A stretch of DNA of 14,055 nucleotides. Source: CAIXTV01 sp964543995. Lineage in GTDB: Bacteria; Bacteroidota; Bacteroidia; Bacteroidales; CAIXTV01. Below the pieces are notes generated by a model. The model did not search any database, was not told the origin of the DNA, and saw only the letters and a program-made list of their open reading frames with translations. The position numbers were made by a program, and so were the translations under genes. Positions 6,317 to 13,884 of this stretch are shown here, one piece after another. The DNA is taken from the NCBI GenBank assembly GCA_964543995.1, contig CAZJBB010000069.1:1-14055 (forward strand). Direction: 5' to 3'. Each line of letters opens with the position of its first letter. The first letter of the stretch is position 1.

Positions 6317-9300
6317 ATGCAAGAAACCCATTCATATCAACCCAACAATCATATCAGAATTGTCACCGCGGCTTCATTATTTGATGGACATGATGCCTCT
6401 ATAAACGTCATGAGGAGAATTATTCAATCCACAGGCGCAGAAGTTATTCATTTAGGACACAATCGTTCGGTGCAGGAAATTGTGGAATGTGCAGTACAGG
6501 AAGATGTTCAAGCCATTGCAGTGACCTCTTACCAAGGAGGACATATCGAATTTTTTAAGTATATGTATGACCAACTTAAGGAAAAAGGGTTTAATGATAT
6601 TAAGATTTTCGGTGGTGGCGGTGGTGTAATTCTGCCTGAAGAAATTGAAGAGCTGCACCAATATGGCATCACCCGCATTTATTCTCCCGATGACGGCCGG
6701 TCGATGGGGCTTCAAGGGATGATCAATGACTTGATGGAAAAATCAGATTTTCCCAGGGGACACAATCCCAAAATTACCATAGAAGATATTGAAAAACAAG
6801 ATTATAGTGCTATTTCTAGACTGATTTCCTCTGTAGAAAATTATCCGGATGAAGTGAGCCCACTTATTTCGGAAATCAATAAAAAAGCGGTCGATAAAAA
6901 AAATCCGGTTTTAGGGATTACCGGTACCGGTGGATCAGGAAAATCTTCGCTGGAAGATGAAGTGGTAAGACGATTTCTATTGGATTTTCCGGATAAAAAG
7001 ATCGGGATTGTGTGTGTAGATCCTTCAAAACGCAAAACCGGTGGGGCCTTGCTTGGCGACAGAATTCGCATGAACGCCATCAACAATCCTAGGGTTTTTA
7101 TTCGTTCGATGGCTACCCGCCAATCGAATTTAGCCCTTTCAAAATACATCAAAGACACCATCAACATTTTAAAAGTTGCCGATTTTGATTTGATTATTGT
7201 AGAAACCTCCGGCATAGGACAATCCGACACTGAAATTGTAGACCACAGCAATGTTTTCATGTATGTGATGACTCCTGAATTTGGGGCGCCTTCGCAATTA
7301 GAGAAAATAGACATGTTGGATTATGCGGACATTATTGCACTAAATAAATTCGATAAACGGGGCGGAATGGATGCCCTAAGAGATGTAAAGAAACAATATC
7401 AGCGCAACCACAAATTATTCGAAACGGATTTCAATGAAATGCCGGTATATGGAACCATTGCCTCCCAATTTAACGACTCAGGGGTGAACCAGTTCTACAA
7501 TGCCTTGATTCTTAAAATCAAAGAAAAACTGCACATCGATTTTCATTCACACTTAGAATTAAATGGTGAAATTCCTGATAAAATTTATATCATTCCACCA
7601 CAACGGACCCGTTATTTGGCCGAAATATCCGAGACGGTAAGAAGTTATAACCAATGGGCAGAGGATCAAGCAAATATTGCACAACAATTATTCAGCTTGA
7701 ATCAAACCTTAAGCATCATTTCGCAAGAAAACGAGCAAAAATCGGTTCTCATTCAACAACTTAAAGAAAAATATCAAGAAATAGAAACTACCCTGGATGC
7801 TCACAATAAAAAAATTATTGAACATTGGGATGAGAAAAAAGCTTGTTATAAAAATGAGTTCTATGTTTTCAAAGTCAGGGATAAAGAAGTAAAAATTAAA
7901 ACCCATACCGAAACCCTATCACACTTGCAAATTCCTAAAATTTCGCTGCCCAAATATACAGCATGGGGCGACATTTTAAAATGGAATCTCAAAGAAAATG
8001 TTCCCGGAGAATTCCCTTATTTAGGCGGAGTATTCCCTTTCAAGCGTGAAGGAGAAGATCCTACCCGTATGTTTGCAGGAGAAGGTGGCCCCGAAAGAAC
8101 CAACAAACGCTTCCATTATGTTTCTAAGGGTTTGCCAGCCAAACGTTTATCCACTGCTTTTGATTCAGTCACCTTGTATGGAAACGATCCTGAAGTTCGT
8201 CCGGACATCTATGGGAAAATTGGAAATTCCGGAGTTTCTATTTGCTGTTTGGATGATGCCAAAAAATTATATTCCGGTTTTAACCTTGCGGATGCTTCTA
8301 CCTCCGTTTCCATGACCATAAATGGGCCTGCTCCTATCATGGTGGGGTATTTTATGAATGCTGCCATTGATCAGCAATGCGAGATATATATTAAAAACCA
8401 CGGACTTGAAAAAGAAGTAGAGGAAAAAATCCGTAAAATCTACCTTGAAAAAGAGGTCCTTCGTCCAACCTACCAAGGCGAATTACCCGATGGAAACGAT
8501 GGCTTGGGTCTGATGCTACTCGGCGTCACCGGAGATCAGGTATTGCCCAAAGAAGTGTATAAAAAAATTAAAACTGAAACCATTGCAGTGGTGAGGGGAA
8601 CCATACAAGCGGATATTTTAAAAGAAGATCAGGGACAAAACACCTGTATCTTTTCTACCGACTTTTCCTTAAAACTCATGGGCGATGTGCAAGAGTATTT
8701 TATCAATAACAACGTAAGAAATTTTTATTCTGTTTCCATTTCGGGCTACCATATTGCCGAAGCGGGAGCCAATCCCATTTCACAATTGGCTTTTACGCTT
8801 GCCAATGGGTTTACGTATGTGGAATATTACCTTTCTCGAGGCATGCATATCGATAAGTTTGCACCCAACCTCTCTTTCTTCTTTTCCAATGGTATAGACA
8901 TTGAATTTTCGGTTATTGGCAGGGTTGCCCGTTCCATTTGGGCAAAAACCATTAAAAACAAGTATAAAGGCAATGCCCGTTCGCAACAATTGAAATACCA
9001 TATTCAAACTTCCGGACGATCACTTCATGCTCAGGAAATTGGGTTTAACGACATTCGCACCACTTTGCAAGCCTTATATGCCATTTATGATAATTGTAAC
9101 TCATTGCATACCAATGCTTATGACGAAGCCATCACCACTCCCACCGAAGAATCCGTAAGAAGGGCTATGGCCATCCAAATGATCATCAACCATGAATTGG
9201 GCTTGGCAAAAAACCAAAACCCAAATCAAGGGTCATTTATCATAGAAGAGCTTACCGATTTAGTGGAAGAAGCCATCCTCTCAGAGTTCGACCGCATTTC

Positions 9301-9694
9301 GGAAAGAGGAGGCGTATTGGGGGCCATGGAAACTGCTTATCAAAGAAGCAAAATACAGGAAGAATCTTTGTATTACGAAACTCTAAAACATACCGGGGCT
9401 TTGCCCATCATGGGGGTAAATACCTTCCTTTCATCGGAAGGCTCTCCTACCCTGGTTCCGGGAGAAGTCATTCGTTCTACCGAAGAAGAAAAAGAATATC
9501 AAGTAAACATGTTGGCAGAATTGCATAAGGGTCACCAAAACGACATTCCGGAAGTACTGGCTCGATTAAAATCTGCTGCCGTGAAAAACGAAAATGTGTT
9601 TGAAGTGATTATGGACATTTCTAAGTATTGCTCCATTGGCCAAATCACCCATGCTTTGTTCGAAGTAGGTGGGCAGTATCGAAGGAATATGTAA
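6317..9694 (+). CDS. icmF: Fused isobutyryl-CoA mutase IcmF (B12-dependent)
   Basis: The 1125-aa enzyme interconverts isobutyryl-CoA and n-butyryl-CoA through adenosylcobalamin, linking branched and straight C4 acyl-CoA metabolism. The N-terminal cobalamin-binding domain has DGHD (residues 23-26) in the family's DxHxxG position, then HLGH and FGGGGGVI (98-105). The middle G-protein chaperone domain has a P-loop GTGGSGKSS (203-211), VDPSKRKTGGALLGDRIRM (about 234-252), ETSGIGQSD (296-304) and the GTP base-recognition NKFD (343-346). The C-terminal mutase barrel has Phe586 in TRMFAGEGGPERTN and Gln774 in EDQGQNT, aligned to Tyr89 and Arg207 of methylmalonyl-CoA mutase, plus Tyr811-His812 in SISGYH. 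These residues favour isobutyryl-CoA over methylmalonyl-CoA. The length is normal for IcmF and no stop or frameshift is seen. It has no neighbour from the same pathway and converges on the PorE-like gene without an obvious terminator. Confidence 0.95.
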   Translation: MQETHSYQPNNHIRIVTAASLFDGHDASINVMRRIIQSTGAEVIHLGHNRSVQEIVECAVQEDVQAIAVTSYQGGHIEFFKYMYDQLKEKGFNDIKIFGGGGGVILPEEIEELHQYGITRIYSPDDGRSMGLQGMINDLMEKSDFPRGHNPKITIEDIEKQDYSAISRLISSVENYPDEVSPLISEINKKAVDKKNPVLGITGTGGSGKSSLEDEVVRRFLLDFPDKKIGIVCVDPSKRKTGGALLGDRIRMNAINNPRVFIRSMATRQSNLALSKYIKDTINILKVADFDLIIVETSGIGQSDTEIVDHSNVFMYVMTPEFGAPSQLEKIDMLDYADIIALNKFDKRGGMDALRDVKKQYQRNHKLFETDFNEMPVYGTIASQFNDSGVNQFYNALILKIKEKLHIDFHSHLELNGEIPDKIYIIPPQRTRYLAEISETVRSYNQWAEDQANIAQQLFSLNQTLSIISQENEQKSVLIQQLKEKYQEIETTLDAHNKKIIEHWDEKKACYKNEFYVFKVRDKEVKIKTHTETLSHLQIPKISLPKYTAWGDILKWNLKENVPGEFPYLGGVFPFKREGEDPTRMFAGEGGPERTNKRFHYVSKGLPAKRLSTAFDSVTLYGNDPEVRPDIYGKIGNSGVSICCLDDAKKLYSGFNLADASTSVSMTINGPAPIMVGYFMNAAIDQQCEIYIKNHGLEKEVEEKIRKIYLEKEVLRPTYQGELPDGNDGLGLMLLGVTGDQVLPKEVYKKIKTETIAVVRGTIQADILKEDQGQNTCIFSTDFSLKLMGDVQEYFINNNVRNFYSVSISGYHIAEAGANPISQLAFTLANGFTYVEYYLSRGMHIDKFAPNLSFFFSNGIDIEFSVIGRVARSIWAKTIKNKYKGNARSQQLKYHIQTSGRSLHAQEIGFNDIRTTLQALYAIYDNCNSLHTNAYDEAITTPTEESVRRAMAIQMIINHELGLAKNQNPNQGSFIIEELTDLVEEAILSEFDRISERGGVLGAMETAYQRSKIQEESLYYETLKHTGALPIMGVNTFLSSEGSPTLVPGEVIRSTEEEKEYQVNMLAELHKGHQNDIPEVLARLKSAAVKNENVFEVIMDISKYCSIGQITHALFEVGGQYRRNM

Positions 9695-9769
9695 AGGGAG
9701 CGCGATTATTTGCTTATTTACAATTCTCAAAAGAGCTAAACACAAATGCAGTTATTCTATCTAGTTAAT

Positions 9770-11875
9770 TTACTCTACAATCTTAAACTCCGTTCTCCTA
9801 TTCAATTGCTTATTGGCCGGGGTATCGTTTTTGGTGAAAGGGAGGCTTGAACCATAGCCTTTAAAAATGAGCTTTGAAGCGCTGATGCCTTGGGTTATTA
9901 AATAGGCTACCACTGCCTTAGCGCGACTTTCGGATAAAGCCAGGTTAGAAGCTTCACTTCCCACATTATCGGTATGTCCGGAAATCTCTATCTTTACTTT
10001 GGGTTTTACTTTTGAGATATCGTTGATGAGTTGCACCAATTTCATCAATTCGGTAGTGGATTCAGGACGTAAAGTTGATTTTCCGCTATCGAAAAAGATG
10101 TTACGTAAAACAATTTTACAGCCTATGCACATGCCCGTAAGCAAAATGTCTTTTTCAACCATCTGATAATCACTTATTTTTGGCAAATCGAAGTTCTCCG
10201 AATAAAACAGGTAATCCTTGGCTTTCACATTCAATCCATAATTGATTCCTGAAGGCATGGAAACCAAGAACTTACCGGTGCTGCTATTGGAGGTAAAAAC
10301 CCCTTTGACTTCGCCTTTCACATTGTCGGTAATTTCAATTTCTGCACTAACCGGTTGGTTGGTAAAGGCATCTAAAATTCGTCCTTTTAAAACGGTTAAG
10401 CTTTTGGCATCAATGTCCACGGCTCCTTCGAGGTTAGATTCCGGCATGGGCAAAGCAAAACTGGCCAACAAATGGTCTTCGTTGTCAAGCACCGCAGGTT
10501 TTGGACTTCCTAAGAATTTAACACGGTATATGTCTTCTTCACCCAAACCTCCATCTTCACGATTGGAAGTAACATATCCATATTTTCCATTTGCCGACAT
10601 CACGAAAAAGGTTTCGTCGTATGGCGTATTAATAGGATAACCCAAATTTTCAGGTTTCGTCCAACCTCCTGCTACTCGGTGAGTAACGAAGATGTCGTAG
10701 CCACCTATGGAATTAAACCCCTGAGAACTAAAATAGATGGTATTATCGTCGGGGTGAATAAAAATGCTGTTTTCGTTATATTTAGAATTGATATCGCTGG
10801 TAACGGTTTGGCCTTTTCCCCATTGATTGGATCGTGGGTTTTGTAAACCACTGAAAAACAAATCCTTTCCACCTCTGTTTCCATAAGGATTGTCAGAAAC
10901 ATAATACACAATGGTTCCATTGTACGATATACTGGCATGGGTTTCGTTAAAGGGAGAGTTAATTTTGCCTTCTTGCATTTTCTCCGGTTCTGTCCAAGCA
11001 TCTCCTACCAAGCTTGAAAAAAACAAATCATAATTTCCGGTTGCATTCCTACTTAACAACATTTTTTGTCCGTCGGGCGATAATCCCACACAAACATCCT
11101 GAGCATCTGTATTTATTGGAGCACCCAAAGCCGTGGGTTGGGTCCATTTCCCTTTAACCTTATGACTTACAAACACATCCGAAGTATTAAGCCCATCTTC
11201 TCCTATTTTACCTCCGGTAGTGCCCGGTCTTTTGGAATTAAACAGCAGCATGGATTCATCGGCTGAAATTGAAGCACAAAAATCAGGATAGGGAGAATTG
11301 ATGTCTTTTAAATTCTGAAGGGAAGCTTTTACGGGTTTGGCAACAAACTTAATAGCGGTGTCGCATTCAGCATACAATTTATTCATCCATTCCTTGTTCT
11401 TTTCAACGTCTTTTTCTCTGGCTTTGGTCTTGTACAAGTCGAGTTGGGCTTTGCTTTCTTTAAATTTATAGTCGAATTTATATGCTTGTGCCAGAACTAA
11501 ATATACTTCGGGAGAAACTTGAGGATCCAGCTTTAAAGCTTTCTCTAAAAAGGGCATGGCGGAGCGCTTTTTCCAAGTTTGCAAATAACACTTTCCCAAT
11601 TTCAAGTTCAACTCGGCATTATTGGGGTTAAACTCATTGGCTTTAATAAATTGTTCCAAGGCTTCGTTAAAAAACTTCCGGGACTCTTGGTTTTGAGATA
11701 AAGCCGCTTCACCTTTTTCCAAGGCCTCATCCCCTTTTTTTAGCTGTTCTTCAGCGGCTTTTAAGCCTTCTTTATTGCCTTTAAAATTCGAGGACTTGAA
11801 TTCCACATTTTGAGCAACAGAAATTTGTAAAAGGGCAAGGAAAAACAGGGAAATTACTATTTTCATGATATTCAT
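9770..11875 (-). CDS. TPR / PD40 propeller / OmpA protein, PorE-like (701 aa)
   Basis: A signal peptide (residues 1-21, cut near SVA-Q) is followed by a TPR region (about 65-150) and a propeller of PD40 (WD40-like) strands (about 195-455; SPDGQKMLLSRN, YFSSQGFNSIGGYDIFV, VTSNREDGGLGEEDIY). A carboxypeptidase-regulatory-like beta domain follows (about 493-575). The last part is an OmpA peptidoglycan-binding domain (about 588-701; FFDSGKSTLRPES, SGHTDNVGS, QLNRRTEF). In the OmpA part Asp636 and Arg651 have the spacing of the two residues known to contact diaminopimelate. TPR-propeller-CRD-OmpA is the order of PorE, an envelope component of the type IX secretion system. This copy lacks a lipobox Cys after the signal, whereas PorE is described as a lipoprotein, so I call it PorE-like only. 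It probably links an outer-membrane complex to the cell wall. An in-frame ATG at codon 4 is an alternative start. The upstream TPR gene is only 21 bases away. Confidence 0.85.
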   Translation of the reverse strand: MNIMKIVISLFFLALLQISVAQNVEFKSSNFKGNKEGLKAAEEQLKKGDEALEKGEAALSQNQESRKFFNEALEQFIKANEFNPNNAELNLKLGKCYLQTWKKRSAMPFLEKALKLDPQVSPEVYLVLAQAYKFDYKFKESKAQLDLYKTKAREKDVEKNKEWMNKLYAECDTAIKFVAKPVKASLQNLKDINSPYPDFCASISADESMLLFNSKRPGTTGGKIGEDGLNTSDVFVSHKVKGKWTQPTALGAPINTDAQDVCVGLSPDGQKMLLSRNATGNYDLFFSSLVGDAWTEPEKMQEGKINSPFNETHASISYNGTIVYYVSDNPYGNRGGKDLFFSGLQNPRSNQWGKGQTVTSDINSKYNENSIFIHPDDNTIYFSSQGFNSIGGYDIFVTHRVAGGWTKPENLGYPINTPYDETFFVMSANGKYGYVTSNREDGGLGEEDIYRVKFLGSPKPAVLDNEDHLLASFALPMPESNLEGAVDIDAKSLTVLKGRILDAFTNQPVSAEIEITDNVKGEVKGVFTSNSSTGKFLVSMPSGINYGLNVKAKDYLFYSENFDLPKISDYQMVEKDILLTGMCIGCKIVLRNIFFDSGKSTLRPESTTELMKLVQLINDISKVKPKVKIEISGHTDNVGSEASNLALSESRAKAVVAYLITQGISASKLIFKGYGSSLPFTKNDTPANKQLNRRTEFKIVE

Positions 11876-11896
11876 TTTAAATTGAAATGGTATAAT

Positions 11897-12988
11897 TTAT
11901 TCGCATTCTTGAGATTGGTAATTGGCTGCTTGCTGCACCCCCAATTGTTGGGCTTTCATCCAATCGGAGCAGGCTTTATCAGCATCCCCACTCATTTCAA
12001 AAGCAATTCCCCTGTTTAAATAGGCCACTCCATAATTGGGGTTTAATTCAATGGCTTTGCTGTATTCCTTCAGGGCTAAATCGTATTTCTCTTTTCTGCT
12101 GTAAACAATTCCTTTATTATTGTAGGAGATGAAGTATTTGGGATTCAGTTGAATCGCTTTTTCGAAATCCGGCAAGGCTTTATCATAGTTTCCTTGCTCA
12201 GAATACACCGTACCCCTATTGTTATAGGCAAAATAATAGTTTGGGTTTACGGTAATGGCTTTAGTATAAGCGGCCACCGCGGCAGCATAGTCTTTCAATT
12301 TCTTTTTGGTACTTCCGAGATTATTGAAAATATAGGCTTGCTTAGAATCGATGCTCACTGCTTTTTCCAAGTCGGCCACTGCCCCGGCTAAATCGTCGAG
12401 TTTGCGTTTACAACTGGCTCTGTCGTTCAAAGCCTTGGCATTATTGGGGTTGATTTCCAATGATTTATTGATAGCGGCCAAGGCATCGGAATAATTACCG
12501 GCAATAAACCGAACGCCACAGAGTTCATACCAAGCGGTAAAGTCTGTTACATTCAGTTTGATAATTTCCAAATAGGTTTCTTCGGCTTCTTTCAAATTAT
12601 TGAGCATCACTGCCGATTGTGCTTTTTTAAATCGGGCTTTGGTGGGGTCTTCGTAAATGTTTACCGCTTTACTAAAATCAGCAAAAGCCCCAGAGTAATC
12701 TTTAGAATCGAACTTGGCAATGGCACGGTTATAAAGGGCTTTCCCAAAATCGGGTTTGAGTTGCAAGGCTTTATCAAACAAATTAATGGCTCCTGCATAA
12801 TCTTTAGCCTGATATTTGGCAACTCCTTGGTTGTAATTTTCCTGCGCTTCGGCAAGTTGCTTACTTTGGTTATTGATGGCGGCAATGGAATCCCGGTAAC
12901 GGATTTCATCGGGAGTAAGTTGGCCATTCCCTTGTCCAAAAAGGAGTATAGGAAAAATGATAAGTACTAATAGTATGATTTTTTTCAC
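11897..12988 (-). CDS. Exported TPR protein (363 aa)
   Basis: A signal peptide (KKIILLVLIIFPILLFGQ, residues 2-19) is followed by a short polar segment and nine consecutive 34-residue TPR units that reach almost to the C-terminus (AxxYxNRGxxxxxxxxYxxALxDxxKAIxLNPN pattern). TPR solenoids bind other proteins, so the likely role is a scaffold in the periplasm. I chose the GTG at 12986-12988 because it begins exactly at the signal peptide; a longer reading from TTG at 13034-13036 would add 16 residues in front and bury it. The leader is A-rich without an obvious Shine-Dalgarno site. It is followed after 21 bases by the PorE-like gene, and the pair is probably an operon. Some Bacteroidota envelope complexes pair TPR proteins with OmpA proteins, but I cannot name this one's partner beyond the neighbour. 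Confidence 0.85.
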   Translation of the reverse strand: MKKIILLVLIIFPILLFGQGNGQLTPDEIRYRDSIAAINNQSKQLAEAQENYNQGVAKYQAKDYAGAINLFDKALQLKPDFGKALYNRAIAKFDSKDYSGAFADFSKAVNIYEDPTKARFKKAQSAVMLNNLKEAEETYLEIIKLNVTDFTAWYELCGVRFIAGNYSDALAAINKSLEINPNNAKALNDRASCKRKLDDLAGAVADLEKAVSIDSKQAYIFNNLGSTKKKLKDYAAAVAAYTKAITVNPNYYFAYNNRGTVYSEQGNYDKALPDFEKAIQLNPKYFISYNNKGIVYSRKEKYDLALKEYSKAIELNPNYGVAYLNRGIAFEMSGDADKACSDWMKAQQLGVQQAANYQSQECE

Positions 12989-13031
12989 TTGATTTTTGAT
13001 TTTGATTTCGTGGGCTAATGTATAAAAAATA

Positions 13032-13051
13032 CTCAAATTACGACATTTGAG
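13032..13051 (-). terminator. Weak hairpin with T-rich tail on the minus strand
   Basis: CTCAAAT (13032-13038) and ATTTGAG (13045-13051) pair as a 7-bp stem with a 6-base loop. On the minus strand this is followed by TATTTTTTA. The stem is mostly A-T, so it could be a weak terminator for the small ORF ending at 13038, or an operator for the TPR gene. Confidence 0.35.
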
Positions 13052-13184
13052 GATATATTAAACGAATTTCTTTACCTTTTCTCAATTCCTCATTAGTCGA
13101 ATCAGTCTGAAGTCGTTTCGTTTCGATGGCTTCCGTTAACTTTGTGCTAGAGTGAGTCTCAATTCTCTTCACTTGGATTAGCAT
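13038..13184 (-). CDS. Possible small ORF (48 aa), unknown
   Basis: The frame runs from ATG at 13182-13184 to TAA at 13038-13040 and reads MLIQVKRIETHSSTKLTEAI then ETKRLQTDSTNEELRKGKEI and RLIYPQMS. The composition is that of an ordinary protein, with a charged helix-like middle, and the stop lies in a hairpin that could end the transcript. I do not recognise the family. A stop (TAA) lies three codons before the ATG. It may be a short gene, a C-terminal remnant of a larger gene, or chance. Confidence 0.25.
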   Translation of the reverse strand: MLIQVKRIETHSSTKLTEAIETKRLQTDSTNEELRKGKEIRLIYPQMS

Positions 13185-13189
13185 CAAGC

Positions 13190-13201
13190 ATTACCGGTAA
13201 T
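13190..13201. promoter_or_regulatory. Perfect 12-bp palindrome upstream of the DUF6934-like gene
   Basis: ATTACCGGTAAT is self-complementary over 12 bases and lies 20 bases before the -33 element of the rightward promoter and 5 bases from the ATG of the small leftward ORF. It could be an operator for either side. The GC core makes it less likely to be chance than the AT-only palindromes nearby. Confidence 0.35.
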
Positions 13202-13221
13202 TTGTTTGTTCATATTCATCG

Positions 13222-13252
13222 TTGAAAAATAAGTTTATTTTTTGTATGTTTG
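13222..13252 (+). promoter_or_regulatory. Promoter of the DUF6934-like module
   Basis: TTG (13222-13224), 20 bases, then TATGTTTG (13245-13252) fits the Bacteroidota promoter consensus TTG / TAnnTTTG exactly at the -7 element. The expected start near 13258 leaves a leader of about 10 bases before the ATG at 13268. Confidence 0.65.
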
Positions 13253-13267
13253 ACGAAAATTTGACAG

Positions 13268-13732
13268 ATGAATAAACCAAAGTATTTGTAAAAATCAGAA
13301 GCATACCTTAAAGTCTATGAATTTATCAGTGAAGGACCGAAGGGGCAAATTAAAAAGATGGTTCAATATACAGAAACGGGTACTGAAAATATTTATAATC
13401 TAGCATTTGGTGATTTTGACGAAGAAACAAATAGTATAAATGATATCAGTATTACAAATAATGGTGATAGCACAAAAGTATTAGCGACAGTGGCCTCTAC
13501 AGTGTATGCTTTTATTGAAAAACATCCTAATGCTTGGATTTTTGCAACAGGAAGCACAATTGTAAGAACCAGACTATATAGAATGGGGATTACAAATAAC
13601 ATTTAAGAAATTATAGCCGATTTTGATGTTTATGGTTTGACTATTGATACAAATATTTGGGAAGAATTTATTGTTGGAGAAGATTACGAAGCATTTTTAA
13701 TTACTAAAAAAAATATAAACACACAATTATGA
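13268..13732 (+). pseudogene. DUF6934-like gene interrupted by two in-frame TAA codons
   Basis: Read through its stops, the frame from ATG 13268 to TGA 13730-13732 encodes 154 residues of one continuous family-like protein. The N-terminus is MNKPKYL then a stop (TAA 13289-13291), then KSEAYLKVYEFISEGPKGQI. The core follows: YNLAFGDFDEETNSINDISI, TNNGDSTKVLATVASTV, RTRLYRMGITNNI. A second stop (TAA 13604-13606) precedes EIIADFDVYGL and a tail ending near EDYEAFLITKK. The pattern (GPKG, LAFGD, NNGDxxKVLATVA, TRLYxMGI, YEAFL) is that of DUF6934, a Bacteroidota family of unknown function. The frame is kept across both stops, and no base is gained or lost. TAA ends other genes here, so it is not a sense codon. 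An internal ATG at 13358 could give an 82-aa core fragment lacking both ends. The promoter is intact and the next gene overlaps by ATGA. Confidence 0.75.
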
Positions 13733-13884
13733 CTAGTATAGACGACTTAAACCAATCCAAGATACCCGTAATTGTTTTTGATAAAAAATTAGAACAATTT
13801 AGGGATAAAGTTTTGTTTCCCGAGAAACTTGAGAAAGCGAAAGAAATCCTTTCAAAAGTGGGACTTCCTTTAAAGAAAAAATAG
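13729..13884 (+). CDS. Small protein partner of the DUF6934-like gene (51 aa)
   Basis: The ATG overlaps the TGA of the gene before it (ATGA, 13729-13732), and the frame runs to TAG at 13882-13884. The product is short and charged: MTSIDDLNQSKIPVIVFDKK, then LEQFRDKVLFPEKL, then EKAKEILSKVGLPLKKK. It has a likely beta strand (PVIVFD) and a likely C-terminal helix with a basic tail. I know no named domain that fits. Translational coupling to the DUF6934-like gene and its intact frame suggest it is real and that the two act together; a toxin-antitoxin-like role is possible but not supported by any motif. If coupling is needed, the stop codons upstream could reduce its synthesis. Confidence 0.55.
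   Translation: MTSIDDLNQSKIPVIVFDKKLEQFRDKVLFPEKLEKAKEILSKVGLPLKKK

Noticed and set aside
6841..7314. 157-codon minus-strand ORF inside icmF
   Set aside because: It is the antisense of the conserved G-protein domain of icmF and has no recognisable protein features.
10242..10640. 132-codon plus-strand ORF inside the PorE-like gene
   Set aside because: It is the antisense of a conserved propeller and regulatory-like region; the minus-strand gene accounts for the sequence.
12989..13036. TTG start for the TPR protein, 16 codons earlier
   Set aside because: The extra residues would precede and disrupt a canonical signal peptide that begins at the GTG at 12988.
13268..13732. TAA read as a sense codon or reassigned genetic code
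   Set aside because: TAA ends several intact genes in the window, including icmF and the lipoprotein gene, so reassignment is not needed or likely.
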